This document shows positions 23,060-33,596 of a DNA stretch of 64,000 nt, piece by piece. Position numbers and translations under genes: made by a program. Within the stretch, counting starts at the first letter, position 1, and the number at the start of each line of letters is the position of its first letter. This stretch comes from Viscum album. Taxonomy: Eukaryota; Streptophyta; Magnoliopsida; Santalales; Viscaceae. The notes beneath the pieces were generated by a model, which saw nothing but the letters and a program-made list of their open reading frames with translations, was not told the DNA's origin and did not search any database. The stretch lies in contig OY728122.1 of the NCBI GenBank assembly GCA_963277665.1, positions 1,542,516,868 to 1,542,580,867 on the forward strand, read 5' to 3'.

Positions 23060-25460
23060 TATAACACCCTATTTTTTCATTTCACCCTATTTTCTGGTTT
23101 GAGTTTGGTTCTCGGTTATTTTCTCAGGAACCAGGTGTGGAGGGTTTGAATTTTTGAGGTCTTTACTTTGGTTATTCTTAGTCTAGTGGTTATACATTAG
23201 TTTCCACATGAATTTTCAAGAGAAATATAATTTTTTGGGTGGAAAGTGTGTAGCACATGGTTGGCGTATGGTTAGTAGAAACATTTCACCCTGCCCAGGT
23301 AACTGTGTGGAAGGTGTCTGGTTGAGACAGTAGTTACCACACGACCAACGCACAGTAAGTCAGACTATGCACCTCAGCCTAGGTAATAGTGTGGTTTGTT
23401 GGGGGTTTTGGCCAGAATCAACCATAAATCATTAATACAGAACATTAGGGGGTGTGTATTAACTATGTGGTAGGTACCTTCCTAATCAGAGAGGTTTCCA
23501 CAGTCACCACACAGTTTGAAAAAACATGTAGACTAATCATGCAGCATGTCCAGGTCATTAAAATTGGTTTTCTCCTTTTTATCTCTCCCTGATTTTTGAC
23601 CAAAACTGCATTTTCATTCTTCCCTCAAACTACTTATACCTAGGTGAGCCTCCCTCCTTCTCCTCCTCTCACTTTGGATCATTTTGGTGGTGTTTTTGCC
23701 TCAGATTCCTCAATATCTCTCAAGTAATTCTTTTTCTCACTTATTTTCCTCCTCAATTCTAGGGTTTTTTCCACATTTCCTTGTGGATTCAATTCTTCAG
23801 TGGGTAGGGTGTCATTTTTAGGGAAATATATTGATATTTTGTGTTCATTTTGGATGTTTTAGGTTTTATATTGCTTCCCTAGGGTGAGGTTGATATGCAA
23901 TTGAAGTTTTGCACTAGATTCCAAAAGTTTCATCACCCAAGGTCAGTGGTTCCATGCTTATACATTGTTTGGTGAAATTAATATGCCTGTTTTGTTTTTT
24001 ATTCATGTTATATACATTATCTATGAGGTTATAAAAAGTTTTTTTAAAAATATTCAAGGTGTTTATTATTGAGAAATGATTTTTTAAAGAAAATGGGCTA
24101 CGTTATATGTGTGTTTCATATGTTCCCTTTTTATTCATTCCTTGAATGTGTTAAATAAAAATGTATACATGATGTGAAACCCATTTTTAAATGGATTTGA
24201 TGTTTATATGGCCAAAAATAGGTTTTTTAAATGGAATTGGGTGTTTTTCAAGTGTAAACCCTTATTAGGAATGCTGGGTGTGTTTTATAAATTATATAGT
24301 ATGTTCACCAAATTGTGAAAGTGGTGTTAAACATGTTTTGAAATAGTTTTGGTGTGTGTTTCGTTTAAAAATATTTTTTTCTATGAAAGTGGTGGTAGAT
24401 CTTGTGTGTTTCATTGTTTTACTTATATATGTGTAATTGGTGGTTTATGTGACATGTGAAATGGTACTAAGCATAAGGGAATCCTGAGTATCTAGATGGT
24501 CTGACTAGTTCTAGTCTTCTAGTGATTTGGAAGTGGAAAAATCTCATATTCCCATAGCTATATTGATGATTGAAACACTAAATAAACTATTATTATGATG
24601 ATTACAGACCACTAGGCCCATGGGGTTTCCCCTCCTAGTGCTCGTGCACGAGAAAGCTGATATTGTGGTTCTTATACCACCTTACTCCGAGGTACGAGGT
24701 TCTAGTGTCCCACATGAGCTAGATTAACCTTATGTATTTACCCATGGTGCACTACTATGACATGATTCTTATATTGTGTAGTTCCAACCATCGGAATATG
24801 GTGTACCTTGTGGATATATTCATAAAATACGTTTTTAAGGGAGTTGTTGTGAAATAGTTTTTCCTTGCAACTATTCCCTTTGAGAATGATTTTCCATAAA
24901 AAATATTCTGAATTTTTTTAAAAGATGTTACTTAAATGTGCATGTTAACTTGAATTATAATGTTTTAGCATGTAATCTTTTTATTTTGGTGGAATACTAC
25001 AGATATTTTTATCACACCCTATATACACCATTTGGTGTATGTGAACTTGTTCTGTTGACTCAAGTAATGACAAGGTGTTGGTGATGGAGGTTGGGGTTTC
25101 TGGTGGTCTTATCTTATGGATATTAGTAGGGTGGATTGAGGATATTGCTCCTCTCATTACATGGAGGTTTCGGATGGAGTTTTAGTCCCCTTTTTTGAAT
25201 TATTTTTGGGGTTTTGTTCTAAGTTATAAGAATTAAATATGGAAAGGTCTTATGTCTTGTTTGGTTGTATAATTTCAGTTTGGGTTTATTTTTAATTTTG
25301 GATTGTTTATGTTTATGTGATAAGGTAAAATCATTTCTAAGGTGCGTTATTGATACGAAGAACTAGTTTCACACCTGTGGGGACCGATAACACCCTTGGG
25401 TCCATGCCACTGACGGGGTCGGATGCCGAGTTAGATGGGGTCCCAGCTTGGTTCGTGACA
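23060..25460 (+). repeat. Element T LTR 3 (2401 bp)
   Basis: It starts tataacaccc (mutated TGTCACACCC) and ends gttcgtgaca, keeping the terminal CA. M2 LTR sequence resumes at 25461 with cctaataagagaaataaac, matching gtaagtgaaataaac at 33383 onward. There is no primer site after it, which confirms that it is the outer 3' LTR. Confidence 0.85.
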
Positions 25461-25620
25461 TCCTAATAAGAGAAATAAACTTGGTATAACATGAATAAGA
25501 TAATTCATGTTAAAAAATAGACACATCACTGAATAATAAAAGTAAAATTAATAATAATTCATGATATAGCATTAAAATTATAACATGGTAAATGTGGAAA
25601 CAACATACATTATGACATAA

Positions 25621-25745
25621 GCATGAGTCAAGGCTCATTGCACATGGAGGAGAATGATTCAAGACGCAGTGCACATGGGGGAGCATGAGTTAAGGATCTT
25701 TTCACATGTAGGAGCATGAGAAAAGGATAGATTCCAAGACCATTT
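25621..25745. repeat. 31-bp minisatellite in M2 3' LTR
   Basis: Units beginning gcatgag or gaatgat start at 25621, 25652, 25683 and 25713 (spacings 31, 31, 30). Each contains a tcaagg...cacatg phrase. The M2 5' LTR shows the same at 33546 and 33577 (spacing 31). Confidence 0.85.
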
Positions 25746-26609
25746 CACATGAAGTATCATGATATGAAAGATTACCCAATTCATGGGAGTTCTATCAGAG
25801 CGCACCCTTCATAATCATTTCATTCTCATTCTTAAGTGTGCCACATAGATCATACAACATGGATTCATTCAACATCATAATTCACTCCATGATCAAGGAA
25901 TGTGGAATAAATACATTTAAATTCCCAATAAATATGTATATATAAATGAAGGTGAATAACCTTGACAGAAAAATGGGTATGGTGTTCACAACACAATTAT
26001 TTTGAGATGGAAAATCACGGTAAAATTTCAGCAGCATAACAGCTTTACTTAAAAATTCATAAAATGGTTTGATGGGAGAGAAAGGGGTATCTCATAATTT
26101 AGAAATGAAATTTAAAATAATTGGGACATTTAAATACATGTCCTAAAATTTTTAATTGGATATAGAAGTAATAACCTAATAAAGAAACTTGAATAAAGGG
26201 GAGAAATGAAAGATCCCAAACAAAATTTAGGCATTGTAGTGGGTGTGCATAAAGGTTCATAGGAGGGATAAATCAGAGTGAAAGGGGATATAATAATTTA
26301 TAAATAAAATTTTTAGAAATGTTAATATGTAATAACATATATCAACAAAATAAAATGTAAATTAAAATACATAACATTAAAATGAGTGCTTGATAAAAGA
26401 AGATAATGTAAGATCCCTTATGGAATTTTGGCATAATAACAGCTTAGGTAAGGATAAAAATGAGAGAATATAAATGGTATATAATTAAAATAAAATTAAT
26501 TGGATAGTAGGGTTATGATACAAATTTAATTAAAACATAACCAATTTAAATTATGAAGACTAATTTCTATAAAGGTTTTTGAATAGAAGAAAATAGAGGA
26601 AGGTGGAGA

Positions 26610-26622
26610 TCCCTTACTTGAG
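26610..26622 (-). promoter_or_regulatory. Splice-donor-like site in M2 LTR
   Basis: The minus strand reads CTCAAGTAAGGGA, with an AAG/TAAGG core about 135 bp downstream of the TATA box. Its position is equivalent to the site in M1. Confidence 0.35.
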
Positions 26623-26753
26623 TGTGTGACTCCAAAGGCTTAGTAGGTGATTATTGAAAGCTTGGGGTGGACTGGGAGGACTATAGGGATTAGATGGAAG
26701 ATTTTTTAGTGCTAAAAATATATTTAGGGAAGAGAAATGGAATATAGGGTGGG

Positions 26754-26763
26754 TTTATATAAG
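26754..26763 (-). promoter_or_regulatory. TATA box of M2 3' LTR
   Basis: The minus strand reads cttatataaaccc, with TATATAAA inside, in the U3 part of the LTR upstream of the donor-like site. Confidence 0.5.
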
Positions 26764-28100
26764 AAAAGAGGGGGATTTCTCTATTATTTTTGGTTTTGGA
26801 CTCTACATAATAAAATATCCAAAACCATAAACCACCCCATGGTTTTTACCATGATTTATTTAAAATGGGAGTGGTTTAAATTATGTTATAATTTAAAGGG
26901 ATGAACTTATTAAAATATTTTCATTGGTTATGTGGAGGTGAGTTATTCTCTTAAAAAAATGATTTTAAAATCATAAAATATGTTATAAGTCTTGGGGGAT
27001 TCATAATGAATTTAAAAAATAAATAAAATAAACTAAAAATAAAATTATTTTAAATGGAAAACATATATTTGTTCGTGTATCCAATTTATACTAATTATTA
27101 CATCGCATTTGAGTCATTATTAGGTCATAAAACGCAAAGTATATTTATACGGTGTTTATATTTTAAGTGAAAATTTGATTATCTCATAAAATTATGAGAA
27201 ATTCACTGTTGGATAATTTCAGCATTTTGATTCTTAAAATAATATTCCTTTTATCTAAATAATTTTTTAAATATGTGAATTTTAACTTTTAAAATAAAAA
27301 CTAATATTTATTGAAAATGACGTGTTTTTTATAATAACAGTTTTTTGAACCCTTATATAAATTACATTTGACTTAATATAAATTATATGATCATTTATAT
27401 TTAATAAAAATTACTGAATAATAATATTTTATTAAAATATTATTTATTTCAAAAAATCCATTAATTAATAAATTTTTTAGTTGAATTTGAATATTAACCA
27501 AAAATATAATTCGTGCTTCAAAAATCATTTACAAAGTAATAATAATATTATAAAAATATATTCATTATTTTATACAAAATAAAGTAAATATTCCAATTTC
27601 TAGGGTCTTAATACATATCCATTTAATATACCAGTATATTACCTAAGATTAAGGTGTGTGATGGTGGGGCTTTCATGGGGTTGTTCTGTGAATATGGATT
27701 GGGTTGTGATCTTGATGAGCTTGAACATCTCCCATAAATAGTTTTACTCACGGTTAATTTGTTGGATATTAGCTTGTGATTGGTCTATGGAAAATCCTAT
27801 AAATTCAATCTTCTTAGAAGTCTCTGATAAATAGGCTTTATAGGGTATGATCCTACTGGTTAAGGACATCACTTCCTTTGTCTATGTCAAATAGATTTGT
27901 TAAAACCCAATATTTATAATAATCAAGTGATCACTATTCAATGACTATATTATCAATGGTAAAGATACTTAACAGAAATTAAAATATAATTTTATATAAT
28001 AAAACAAAATAAATTCATGTGTTTTCTATAACCATATTATAAAACAATACATTTAATAGAATAAAAGTGTAGTTTTATTTATAATAGTTTGGGCTGTCAA

Positions 28101-28117
28101 AATCTTCCCCCCTTAAG
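28101..28117 (-). other. Polypurine tract of M2
   Basis: The plus sequence atcttccccccttaa is, on the minus strand, a purine run ending two or three bases before the TGACAGCCC start of the 3' LTR. Confidence 0.65.
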
Positions 28118-28129
28118 AAATTTCACCCT

Positions 28130-29530
28130 GGAAATTTTCTTTTTCCACACTAAAATATATGAGGGTAACTCTACTTCATCACCTCCTCTAGTTCCAACGT
28201 TACTTCTTCAGAATTGTGGTTTCTCCACAAAACTTTGACAATGGGAATTGTCTTATTTCCTAGAACTTTTTTCTATATGATCTAAGATCTTCATATGCTA
28301 CTCCTAATAGGAAAAATCATTCTCCAATGGTACAACCTGTGGATTTAGTACATGTGATGGTTCTTGAATGCAATTTCTTAAGAGGGATACATGGAATACA
28401 TAATGTACTTGAGACAGGTTCAGTGAGAGTGTTAGTCAATAGGACACTACTTTGATGTGATCAAGGATCTCAAAATGGTTGATCTACCTTGGACTAAGCT
28501 TTCCCATATTCCGAAATCTCATCAGTCTCTTCCATGGATATATGAGTAAGAATACCATGTTTCTAACATAAAACTCTAAGTCATGTCGAAGATTTTCAAT
28601 ATAGCTCTTTTTTTGACTTTGAGCATCTTTGATATGTTGTTGAATAGTTTTAACCTTCTCCTCCATTTCTTCAACCATTTCAGGACCTAGAATTTTTCAT
28701 TCCCCAACATCATCCGAACATGCCAGTTTTCTGCACCTCTTCCCATAAAGGTCTTCATAGGGATCCATTCTTATGCTCAAGTGGAAACAATAGTCGTAAT
28801 AGAACTCAATGAAAGGAAGATATCGGTCCCATCTACTTTGAAGTACATTAAGAAAGATATCAACATTTCCTCAAATTTTCGGTTAGTCTGCTCAGAATGG
28901 ACATCATTTTGAGGGTGATAATCCATACTAAAGTTCATGCCTAGTGTTTAAATCATGCTAGATACTTTTCCAAAACATAGAGGTGAATCTTGAATCTCGA
29001 TCAGATACAATTGATTTTGGTACTTCATACAGTCTTACCACTTCTATGATGTATATCCATAAAATTTGATCTAGTGATAAATCCTCTCTAATTTTAATGA
29101 AGCGTGTGGTCTTTCTAAGACAATCCATAAAAACCCAGATAGCATTGTTTCCTTTGTATGTCTTCAGAATTCCAATGACAAAGTCCATGGTGATATTTTC
29201 CCATTTCTATGTTAGTATGGGTGATGGTTGCATCGTCCACTTAGACTTATGCCTTTCAACCACAACTTACTAACATAACAGGCACTTTGATGTATATTCA
29301 TAGATCACCTTCTTCATTTTGTCCCAAAAATAGTTCTCTCTGAGATCTTGATACATTTATGTGTTTCCTAGATGAATGGGGAAATTATAACTATGTGTAT
29401 CATCCAACAACTCCTTTAACTTGGGATTTTATGGAACACATATTCTTGACCTAAATCTAACAATTCCATCTTCATTAACATTGAACTCCAAGTATTTCTC
29501 TTTCCTTATAGTTTCCACTTTTTTTGGAAT
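28130..29530 (-). pseudogene. M2 integrase and chromodomain-like tail
   Basis: Integrase joins the cDNA to the genome, and the chromodomain of plant chromoviruses biases insertion to heterochromatin. On the minus strand 29188-28958 holds the catalytic core (MDFVIGILKT..., then VPKSIVSDRDSRFTS with the second catalytic Asp). At 28678-28484 lies the C-terminal part with KVKTIQQHIKDAQSQKKSY, a VFL motif and an MRFRNMGKLSPR end of GPY/F type. The tail at 28480-28130 reads in pieces as VEPLENDFSY, ILDH and a SFVEKPQF..SNVGTR.G stretch, matching the chromodomain phrase with WrNHsveEATWE. Stops split all parts. Confidence 0.7.
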
Positions 29531-30290
29531 TCACACATCATTTTTTTGAGCATCCTTTAATCTTTTCAAAAGAGATGGTTGAGAAATAATTTGTGAAAGC
29601 ATTAAAGATGTTCCTTTATTTATGATTCCCATGTCCATCCTCTTTAAATATAAGAGGATCAGATCCTTCTCAATTATCAATGATGATAGAATTATTGGAT
29701 CCTTTATAATTCGAGAATTTTCCACTTTGTTTGTTATCCTAATATGGTAGTGGATTATGCTATCATAATCCTTGATGATATCTAACCATCTTCATTGGTG
29801 CATATTCATCTATTTCTATGTGAATATATATTTAAGACTTTTTTTATTCATATATATTTTACACTTCTCCCCAAAGAGATAATGTCACTAAATTTTCAAA
29901 GTAAAGATCACCCCTTCCAACTCCATACCATGAATGGGATATTTTTTCTCATGAATCGCCAACTGCCTTGAGGCATAGGAAATGCCTTTTTCATTTTTCA
30001 TCAACACACAGCCTAATCCATTTTCAAGGCATTGCAGAAAATTATGAAAAGTTACCCACTTATGGGAAGTGTAAGCATAGGGGTAATGATAATCCTCCTT
30101 TTAAACTCCATAAATCTTTCTTCACATTAATCATTATAAGAAAATTTGAATCCATTCTGAGTTATCTTGGTAATTCGGTTTGAAAATCATGAGAAATTTC
30201 TCACAAATCAATAATAATATCCAGCTAACCAAAGGAACCTATGGATATTTATCACAGATGTTGGAATCATCCATCCTTAAATTGCTTTCT
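29531..30290 (-). pseudogene. M2 RNase H and pol spacer
   Basis: The open stretch 29725-29531 (minus) ends LLKRLKDAQKNDV, the typical spacer between RNase H and integrase in Del-like pol. Upstream (about 29960-29700) the translation in changing frames gives GMELEGVIFTLKI, KCKIYMNKKSLKYIFT and a MNMHQ.RW block, the conserved RNase H series in which the usual TDHKSL reads MNKKSL. The catalytic Asp of that motif is therefore lost. No continuous frame remains. Confidence 0.65.
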
Positions 30291-30960
30291 TCTTTTAAGG
30301 ATCCATATATATCACATTTTTTGTGATTATATTACCCAATAATGATACTTACTTCAACCAAAAGTCACAGTTGTTGTACTTTTAATAGAGCTTCTCCTTT
30401 TGTAAGGTCTTTATCACGATTCTTAGATGTTTCTCATGCTCCTCCTTGGTTTTGTAGAGTATTAGAAAATCATCTATAAATACTACCACAAACTTTGTGA
30501 GGTAATCTCTAAAGACACTATTCATTAAATCAATAAAGAATTTTGGATAATAAGTGAGTCCAAATGGAATTACTATGAACCCATAGTACCCATGCCTTGT
30601 ATGAAAATCAGTCTTGCGGATATCCACTATCACCCTAACTTGGTAATATCCAAACTACAGATCCACATTGGAGAAGTATTGTGCTCCATGTAGCTGATCT
30701 AAAAAGTAATTAATTCATGAAAAAGCATACTTGTTCTTTATCATGATCTTTTAAATATCATGATAATCAATTCAAAGTCACATTGACCCATCCTTCTTCT
30801 TGTCGAATAGGATTGGTGCACCCCATTGTGAATCACTTGGTCAAATGAATCCTTTATCCATATTCTCATTTAGTTACTTCTTTAGTTACTAAATTTCTTC
30901 AACATAAATCTTATACAGACTCTTGGATATTAGAAATTCCCTAGGTGTAAGTTTGATTGA
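30290..30960 (-). pseudogene. M2 reverse transcriptase relic
   Basis: The longest frame (30633-30382, minus) contains DIRKTDFHTRHGYYGFIVIPFGL, corresponding to KTAFRTRYGHYEFxVMPFGL. It then has LTKFVVVFIDDFLIL with both catalytic Asp codons at 30474-30469. Upstream, minus-strand sequence near 30850-30780 reads as a DKGFI.PSDSQWGAPILFDKKKDGS-like block, and LDQLHGAQYFSNVDL near 30700-30650 matches LDQLQGAxxFSKIDL. Stops separate the blocks, so it is a pseudogene, but the catalytic box is intact. Confidence 0.75.
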
Positions 30961-31089
30961 AAATTTGACCTCTTAACTAGGATGAAGACTAGGAAATTCC
31001 TCAGGAAACACATCGGCATCTTCCCTCAAAATAGGCATGTCTTCAAAGATAATCCTTTTATTAAAATCAATAATGTGAGCTAGATAAGA

Positions 31090-31560
31090 TATTTCATAGG
31101 GAAATGATATCAATGATTGAGATGATGGTTCTAAATAATATTTATCATCCTCCTTTCACTTATATAGAATTTGGGATTGATTCTCTACAGGGAGATTGAT
31201 TTCCTTCTTGTAACAATTTATGTTGGCTCTATATAGATTAATCCAATCCATTCCTATAATTGCATAAAATACCACCAAAGGTTGTATGATAAAATTCAAC
31301 ATGAATTTCATCCCCTAAATTGTGATAGGGGGGAGTTATATACTTGGGATGTAATAATTGCACCATTTTTTATTTTTACCAACATCTCCACTTCCATGCT
31401 TTGTGGTGGTGTTTGGAGACAAAACATTCAACATATAAAGGAATTCATAAAACAATAATCATAAAGTACATTCTCTATTCTTGAATGAATAACTAACATA
31501 TTTATCACCACTTCATTGTCAGGATTCACATTGGTGGTAGTGATGGAAAAATCTCTCTAT
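31090..31560 (-). pseudogene. M2 protease relic
   Basis: Minus-strand translation near 31480-31380 gives IENVLYDYCFMNSFICLMF, aligned with VLFDSGASHSFIS. The catalytic DSG has become DYC, so the protease is inactive. MEVEMLVKIKNGAIITSQVYN follows, closely like the M1 protease. The end of the domain is broken by stops. Confidence 0.5.
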
Positions 31561-32614
31561 TTATACCTTGAAGTTTGTTGGTTGCGTCTCAAAACCATTA
31601 GCTTAGGGAATTTATTTACAAAGTGCCATGGTACCTTGGAGTTGCAGTGATGAATAATGCATTGAGGGTTGACTAGAGTATTCCTTTCCTCCATTTCAAT
31701 ATAATATTTCTATTTTCAATAATTATTATCTAGGTTTCCATCCTACATATACCTAAATAATTTCAATGTTCCCTTTAGGAAATTTCTGAGGTGCTTCTTC
31801 CCACACCCTTGACAAGTGGGATATTGAAATTTCTTGGAACCATTATATATCTCTATCAGAATACCAGAATTAAACTCCACTTTTCACTTATTATCCACAT
31901 AATACCCTTGGGATTCTATGATCTCCATTTATACTTTGAGGGAACATCAAAAAAAATCTTCATAGCTATCAAAGTCACAGATCCCCTAGTATTTTTGTAG
32001 ATTAGTTTTTATCCCACCAAAGATGCAGTCAACCTTACATTCGGAGGTAACAATAAAAAAAAAGGTGTATCATACAAGTCTTGTGAAGTTTACCTCAAAT
32101 TCCCCAATAGATTAATTTTATTATTTCTTAAGTTTGTGGAAATCCATTTCTATTTTAATATGTAGAGTTTAAGGAAAATGTTTATCATAAAAATCGGAAT
32201 TTCTTCCACTCCATTTTTTGGATCTATTCCTCAAGATTTGTATTCTTGATAAATGTACACCATTGATAAGCTTATCCCTTTATATGATATATAGCAAGAA
32301 TAACCTTCTCTTATTCAGAACTTTTAAGTATGGATAAGATCTTCTCAATGGAGTTGATCCATTGTTCTGATCGGATGATCCAATGAAAGTATGAGGACTT
32401 GGTCGAATAAATATCTCCATTGCAAGTTGTTATATCTTAGGGGGGGTTTAGGAACCCCTCTTGATCTAGGTTTCTATTCAAAACATGAGTTTGCTGAGAT
32501 ATTATCATGAAAAAGTTCCTGATTCCCATTCCCATCAAATTGGGCATCTCGTTCGGGCAATCATCACGCTACACTTCGCATCGGTTGCTAACAAGATTCC
32601 TCTTATTTCCTACC
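31560..32614 (-). pseudogene. M2 gag relic
   Basis: A start with MVGNKRNLV lies at about 32612 on the minus strand. In the expected place for the capsid, shifting frames give SSYFHWIIRSEQWINSIEKIL and EKVILAIYHIKG, which parallel the plant chromovirus capsid pattern (W...E..F......E..K...A...L.G.A..WW). A CIIHHCNSKVPWHF piece near 31660-31620 is a degenerate zinc knuckle. About 30 stops and frameshifts interrupt the region. Confidence 0.5.
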
Positions 32615-33128
32615 ATTAGCTAGAATAAAAAAAGAAAATTAGGTATGATTATCTTAAACAATTAAACACATAAAGAGTAATTCAATGACATTAAATGGAT
32701 ATCAAATAAATTATATATATCTCCTTAACTTATGAGTTTCTAGGATTCAACCAATGTTATCCACGATCTATTTCCTAACATATATTCTTATGGGAATTTT
32801 TTTTCTCCCTTAATAATGGTTCGTAATGAGCATATGAATTTACAAAATCATATCCCCAAGGAGTGTCAAACTAAGAGAAAAGTAATGCATGTTGTCGTGT
32901 ACCAGATTACCATGAGTCAAGCCCGGAACATCTTGTAAGAGTTGTTACCCCTAGGTGCATCTGTTCCAGAACCACATCCATTGAAAGTATCCATAAAGGG
33001 ATGAACTTTCATGATAAACTAATTACTCTATACTAACCAAAATTTAGGGATGGTTTCTTATACTTAGTCTTATCCCAAATTCTCTCTATAATGCTTTTTA
33101 ATCTATTCCCAAAATTAACTAAACTTGT
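32615..33128 (-). other. M2 leader between PBS and gag
   Basis: About 515 bp of AT-rich sequence lies between the primer site and the gag start. No motif is recognised. The length is usual for an untranslated leader of this group. Confidence 0.5.
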
Positions 33129-33140
33129 CCTATGGTACCA
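33129..33140 (-). other. Primer binding site of M2
   Basis: The minus strand reads TGGTACCATAGG two bases after the LTR end, a decayed form of TGGTATCAGAGC (initiator Met tRNA). Confidence 0.6.
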
Positions 33141-33142
33141 AC

Positions 33143-33596
33143 TATAATGACCCAACTCTTTATTACAAATTAAATACTTGATTTATTATATAAAAGTAAA
33201 CATTATACAACCTGAAATATTAATAATTATAGTGTATTTAGGAATTTGGTACAAAAAATAACATCTTGAACATGGGATACAACAAAATTATTGAAAAATT
33301 TCTTAAAATGATCATAATATTTCAACAAAATTAAAACTGCAAGGGATGTCCTAGGTAAAATCACAAGAAAGGGGTAAGCTATAGAGCCCAGTAAGTGAAA
33401 TAAACGAGGAATAGCATGAAGAAGAAAATAAATTCTAGAAAATAGGCATATAATAGGATAATAAAAAGAACATGGATAATAAGACATGATATATCATGAT
33501 AATGGTAACATGAGAAATGTGGAAACAATATACAACATGACATAAGCATGAGTCAAGGCTCATTGTACATGGTGGAGCATGATTCAATGATCATTT
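33143..33596 (-). repeat. M2 5' LTR, partial
   Basis: It starts tataatgacccaactc and aligns with 11226-11473 and, past the T insertion point, with 25461 onward. It includes two 31-bp repeat units at 33546 and 33577 and is cut by element A at 33596. An 86-codon minus frame (33487-33227) is an LTR frame without known function. Confidence 0.75.

Larger units (their letters stand above)
11474..25460 (+). mobile_element. Element T: non-coding LARD-like LTR element with three LTRs
   Basis: Three homologous 2.4 kb LTRs start at 11474, 17273 and 23060 and are separated by two homologous internal regions of 3402 and 3391 bp. Initiator-Met type primer sites follow the first two LTRs and purine-rich tracts precede the last two, so both units have complete LTR-element architecture on the plus strand. 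No gag, pol or other domain is recognisable in either internal region. Large LTRs with a conserved non-coding interior match the definition of LARDs (large retrotransposon derivatives), which depend on proteins from other elements. The host site is defined by the uninterrupted M2 5' LTR. The flanking 5-mers (gctca, tccta) agree poorly, as expected for an old duplication. Confidence 0.8.
25461..28099 (-). repeat. M2 3' LTR, proximal part (U3, R and most of U5)
   Basis: Aligned with 33383-33596 of the M2 5' LTR over its first stretch, including a shared gcatgagtcaaggctcattg phrase. It contains the 31-bp repeat block, a donor-like site, a minus-strand TATA box and an AT-rich U3. It ends at gggctgtca, immediately before the polypurine tract, which gives TGACAGCCC as the LTR start on the minus strand. 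Confidence 0.75.
11226..33596 (-). mobile_element. Element M2: Del/Tekay-like chromovirus, with nested insertion
   Basis: This is a Ty3/gypsy retrotransposon on the minus strand. The 5' LTR begins at 33143 and runs upward until cut by element A at 33596. Then come PBS, gag, protease, RT, RNase H, integrase and a chromodomain-like tail (internal region 33142-28100, 5043 bp), a polypurine tract, and a 3' LTR (28099-25461 plus 11473-11226, about 2.9 kb). The 3' LTR is interrupted by element T. The two LTRs are readily alignable, e.g. 11226-11473 with 33143-33373 and 25590-25680 with 33500-33590. The internal size fits plant chromoviruses. All frames carry stops. Confidence 0.75.

Noticed and set aside
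33227..33487. 86-codon minus-strand frame (partly similar at 11226-11473) as a conserved gene
   Set aside because: It is the U5 end of the M2 LTR. Similarity between the two places is explained by their being the two LTRs of one element.
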